A stretch of 7,688 nt of DNA from Firmicutes bacterium UBA3910. GTDB taxonomy: Bacteria > Bacillota > Limnochordia > Darwinibacteriales > Darwinibacteriaceae. Below, piece after piece: positions 5,288 through 7,688 of the stretch. Under the pieces are notes generated by a model. It saw only the letters and a list, made by a program, of their open reading frames with translations. It was not told the origin of the DNA and made no database searches. Every line of letters starts with the position of its first letter. Within the stretch, counting starts at the first letter, position 1. The DNA lies in NCBI GenBank assembly GCA_002391465.1, contig DGFC01000033.1, positions 1-7,688 on the forward strand, in the 5' to 3' direction. Position numbers and translations under genes: made by a program.

Positions 5288-6446
5288 AATCATGTTCAGA
5301 ACGGAGTGTGCGCCCTTTTGTGATGGTGCCGGGAGCGAACTTGCGGTTAATCTCATCCAGTGTCTCGGTGAGCTTCCCTGTGGGGTCTGTTTCGCCGCCG
5401 AATAGGGAGAGCTGAGCCCCTTCCGTGAAGTTGCTTACTCCCACACCCAAGAGCCTAACCGGTTCCAGTTTTATCTGTTCAAATAGGTGCAGCGCCTCAC
5501 GAAAAATGGTATCATCATCATTGAAGGCAAGGTCCATCGTATGGGATCGGGTTAATGTCTTGAAATTGTGGAAACGCACTTTGATTGAGACCGTTTTGGC
5601 ATGCAATCCGTCTTGGCGGAGGCGCCAGCCAACCTTTTCGCTCAGTCTGGCCAGCTGCTGCCTCAAGAGATTGAAGTCATCCTGGTCTGTTGAAAACGTA
5701 ACCTCATGGCTGATGGATTTGGCTGTATGCTCAGGCACTACTGCGCGGTCGTCCTGACCCCTTGCTAAGTTGTAAAGGTGGGAGCCAGTGGCCGGGCCCA
5801 ACTGCTGCTGCAGCCAGGTTTCGCTGTGAGGGAGAATATCCTTCACGTAGTGCAGGTTTAGTTCATGCAGTCTGGCCTGGAGCTTTGGACCCACGCCCCA
5901 TAGTTTTCCTACCGGCAGCTCATTGAGGAAGCTTTGCACCTCATCCTGCCTAAGGATGGTAAGGCCGTCCGGTTTTTGCCAGTCAGAGGCGAGCTTGGCC
6001 AAGAATTTGTTGGGGGCAATTCCTACCGATGCGGTTAAACCGGTCTCGGCCCTGATTCGCCTTTTCAATGCAGTCCCCATATCTTCCAGACTGGCATAAA
6101 AATGCTCACAGCCGGTCATGTCTAGAAAAGCTTCGTCGATTGAGATGGGCTCCACAAGGGGAGAAAAATCGTGTAGGAGGCTCAGGATCTGACCGGAGAC
6201 CTCCGCGTAACGGCCCATTCTACCCGGAATGAAGATGCCGTGGGGACAGAGGACAGCGGCCTTAGCTATGGGCATGGCACTGTGAATCCCATATTTGCGT
6301 GCCTCATAGGATGCTGTTGATACAACCGCCCGGGGCGAGTTTTTATGGCCGCCGATAATCAGGGGCTTACCTACGTATTCAGGATTATCCAACACTTCAA
6401 TGGCTGCGAAAAACGCATCCATATCCACATGCATAATTGTCCGCAT
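5286..6446 (-). CDS. dinB: DNA polymerase IV (Y-family translesion polymerase)
   Basis: This complete 386-residue Y-family polymerase copies past damaged bases at low fidelity and lacks proofreading. The N-terminal HVDMDAFFAAIE carries metal ligand D8 and steric-gate F13. The second catalytic motif SIDEAFLD gives D104 and E105. ASVGIAPNKFLAKLAS (~139-154) is the conserved palm/thumb region, and GVGPK (~184-188) is the HhH part of the thumb. The little-finger domain follows (~240-345). The clamp-binding motif QLSLF is at 345-349, with a 37-residue tail beyond it, common in Gram-positive homologues and unlike the terminal motif of E. coli. The start ATG 6446 has GGGAGGGT 8 bases upstream on the minus strand (plus 6455-6462). 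A LexA-box-like site lies just beyond, so SOS control is likely. It is divergent from hflX by 67 bases and convergent with codY. Confidence 0.96.
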   Translation of the reverse strand: MRTIMHVDMDAFFAAIEVLDNPEYVGKPLIIGGHKNSPRAVVSTASYEARKYGIHSAMPIAKAAVLCPHGIFIPGRMGRYAEVSGQILSLLHDFSPLVEPISIDEAFLDMTGCEHFYASLEDMGTALKRRIRAETGLTASVGIAPNKFLAKLASDWQKPDGLTILRQDEVQSFLNELPVGKLWGVGPKLQARLHELNLHYVKDILPHSETWLQQQLGPATGSHLYNLARGQDDRAVVPEHTAKSISHEVTFSTDQDDFNLLRQQLARLSEKVGWRLRQDGLHAKTVSIKVRFHNFKTLTRSHTMDLAFNDDDTIFREALHLFEQIKLEPVRLLGVGVSNFTEGAQLSLFGGETDPTGKLTETLDEINRKFAPGTITKGRTLRSEHD

Positions 6447-6462
6447 GATAGATTACCCTCCC

Positions 6463-6476
6463 GGAATATTTGTTCG
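6463..6476 (-). promoter_or_regulatory. Candidate LexA (SOS) box between dinB and hflX
   Basis: On the minus strand these 14 bases read CGAACAAATATTCC and match the Bacillus LexA/DinR consensus CGAACRNRYGTTYC at 13 of 14 positions, the only mismatch being A for G in the second half-site. It lies directly upstream of the dinB ribosome site, 16 bases before the start codon, and so would sit in the promoter or early leader. dinB is an SOS gene in several bacteria, which fits. It may also affect hflX, whose start is 37 bases away on the other side. Confidence 0.6.
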
Positions 6477-6513
6477 GGACCGGGGAGAGAATTCCTGCGA
6501 AAGCGGTGAGTAA

Positions 6514-7688
6514 ATGCAAGACCAACAAGTTGAAAAGCAGAACACCTATTTAGTAGCACTGCAACAGGGTTTTCAAAAGGACTGGGAGGTAGAGGATAAC
6601 CTGGCCGAACTGGCGGAGCTCGCCACCGATGCGGGGTTAAATGTGGTGGACTCCTTCGTTCAGAAGAGAAGCCACCCGGAGCCCGGGACATTTATTGGTA
6701 AGGGTAAGGCACAGGAGTTGGCAGAGATCGTCGAGCCTGGAGATTTGGTCATCTTCGACGATGAGCTCACCCCGGCTCAACAGGCAAATCTCTCCGACCT
6801 TCTGGATACGCCCGTGATTGACCGGACCCAATTAATTTTGGATATATTCGCCCAGCGGGCTCAGAGCAATGAAGGTAAAATCCAGGTGGAGCTGGCTCAA
6901 CTCAATTACCTTTTGCCCCGCCTGACAGGGAAGGGTACAGCCCTCTCCCGTTTGGGGGGCGGAATTGGCACTAGGGGCCCAGGTGAAACGAAACTGGAAA
7001 CGGATCGCCGCCGCATTAGAAAACGCATTTCCGATCTGCGGAAGGAGTTGGAGGAGGTCCGTAAGACCAGGGGCCTGCACAGGGAAGGGCGCAAGGAGAC
7101 GATGGTGCCGGTAGTGGCCCTAGTGGGCTACACCAATGCTGGGAAATCCACCCTCCTGAAGGCACTGACCGGATCCGACACCTTCATTGCGGATCAACTT
7201 TTTGCTACCTTGGATCCGTTAATTCGGCGCTGGGAGTTAAAGGAGGGGCGCTGGGTCTACCTCACTGATACGGTAGGGTTTATCCGCAAGCTGCCCCATA
7301 CCCTTGTGGCCGCTTTCCAAGCTACGCTGGAAGAGGTTGTCCATGCCGATCTGCTCCTGCATGTGATCGATGCCAGCCATCCCCAGGCTTTGGAACAGAC
7401 AGAGGCGGTGGAGCAAGTCCTCCAAGAAATTGGTGCTACCCAGCCAATTATTTCAGTGTATAATAAAATGGATCTGGTGGATTACCCATTAGGGGTAAAG
7501 GAGCCGGATCAGGCAGTTTCTGCCGGTACTGGGCTGAATTTGGATAAGCTGACCGATGCGGTCTGCGAGTTTTTTGATGCTGACTACGTCCAGCAGGAAT
7601 TTTTCTTCAGTTTCGCCCATTTGGGCTCGGCCCACGAATTGCGCAGCATGGCCCATGTTGTGGCTGAGGAGTTCACGCCAGAGGGTGT
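6514..7688 (+). CDS. hflX: GTPase HflX (3' partial)
   Basis: HflX is a ribosome-associated GTPase that splits or rescues stalled 70S ribosomes, mainly under stress such as heat. The window holds 391 codons; homologues are about 410-440, so only the C-terminal end is missing. The N-terminal HflX domain (~1-195) includes RSHPEPGTFIGKGK, the FDDELTPAQQANL segment and the family signature GGGIGTRGPGETKLE at 148-162, then a coiled-coil-like linker. The GTPase domain has G1 GYTNAGKST (205-213), the G2 region FATLD (230-234), G3 DTVGF (252-256), G4 NKMD (317-320) and G5 SAGTG (336-340, usually SAKTG). ATG 6514 is chosen because an in-frame TAA lies directly before it at 6511. The GGTGAG ribosome site at 6505-6510 is weak and close (3 bases). 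Here it stands divergent from dinB rather than near hfq-miaA. Confidence 0.95.
   Translation, partial: MQDQQVEKQNTYLVALQQGFQKDWEVEDNLAELAELATDAGLNVVDSFVQKRSHPEPGTFIGKGKAQELAEIVEPGDLVIFDDELTPAQQANLSDLLDTPVIDRTQLILDIFAQRAQSNEGKIQVELAQLNYLLPRLTGKGTALSRLGGGIGTRGPGETKLETDRRRIRKRISDLRKELEEVRKTRGLHREGRKETMVPVVALVGYTNAGKSTLLKALTGSDTFIADQLFATLDPLIRRWELKEGRWVYLTDTVGFIRKLPHTLVAAFQATLEEVVHADLLLHVIDASHPQALEQTEAVEQVLQEIGATQPIISVYNKMDLVDYPLGVKEPDQAVSAGTGLNLDKLTDAVCEFFDADYVQQEFFFSFAHLGSAHELRSMAHVVAEEFTPEG

Noticed and set aside
4643..5356. Minus-strand ORFs opposite codY (4643-4912, 4925-5356)
   Set aside because: They are antisense to an unmistakable codY and have no family resemblance.
6832..7425. Minus-strand ORFs opposite hflX
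   Set aside because: The plus strand encodes all GTPase motifs of HflX in one uninterrupted frame; these are shadow frames.

Overview
The window is a contig end from an anaerobe-like member of the Firmicutes (Bacillota), of moderate GC. The case rests on codY, a regulator confined to low-GC Gram-positives, on Shine-Dalgarno-led genes, on short T-tailed intrinsic terminators, on near-consensus sigma-A promoters and on a Bacillus-type SOS box. The genus cannot be read from the sequence. CodY is clearly divergent from the Bacillus and Clostridioides versions, so a deep clostridial or limnochordial lineage is my guess only. Bases 1-19 are the Tn5/Nextera mosaic-end adapter and not genomic DNA.

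Layout, left to right. (1) 20-989 (+): 3' part of a polytopic membrane protein with a C-terminal LuxR-type DNA-binding domain, closed by a strong terminator at 1031-1064. (2) 1065-1320: a 256-base gap holding only a possible 27-codon ORF. (3) 1321-3571 (+): a tight three-gene unit of uncharacterised envelope proteins: a DUF3592-like two-TM protein, a two-TM protein with a C-terminal zinc ribbon, and an exported protein with two tandem discoidin-like domains. A hairpin at 3610-3637 lies between this unit and the convergent next gene. (4) 3660-4094 (-): a NUDIX hydrolase, then tRNA-Leu(CAG) at 4272-4357 (-) with its own terminator and promoter. (5) 4500-5243 (+): codY, divergent from the tRNA, with a perfect TTGACA-N17-TATAAT promoter carrying a CodY-box-like site in its spacer and a terminator after the stop. 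(6) 5286-6446 (-): dinB (DNA polymerase IV), convergent with codY. (7) 6514-7688 (+): hflX, divergent from dinB and cut by the window end. A 13/14 match to the Bacillus LexA box lies between dinB and hflX.

The genes are mostly independent transcription units. The best functional links are regulatory. codY probably controls itself and shares an upstream region with a leucine tRNA; dinB, and possibly hflX, look LexA-controlled. The least understood part is the 1321-3571 unit, whose three products would all sit in or outside the membrane. I see no CRISPR array, insertion sequence, prophage or clear new defence system.
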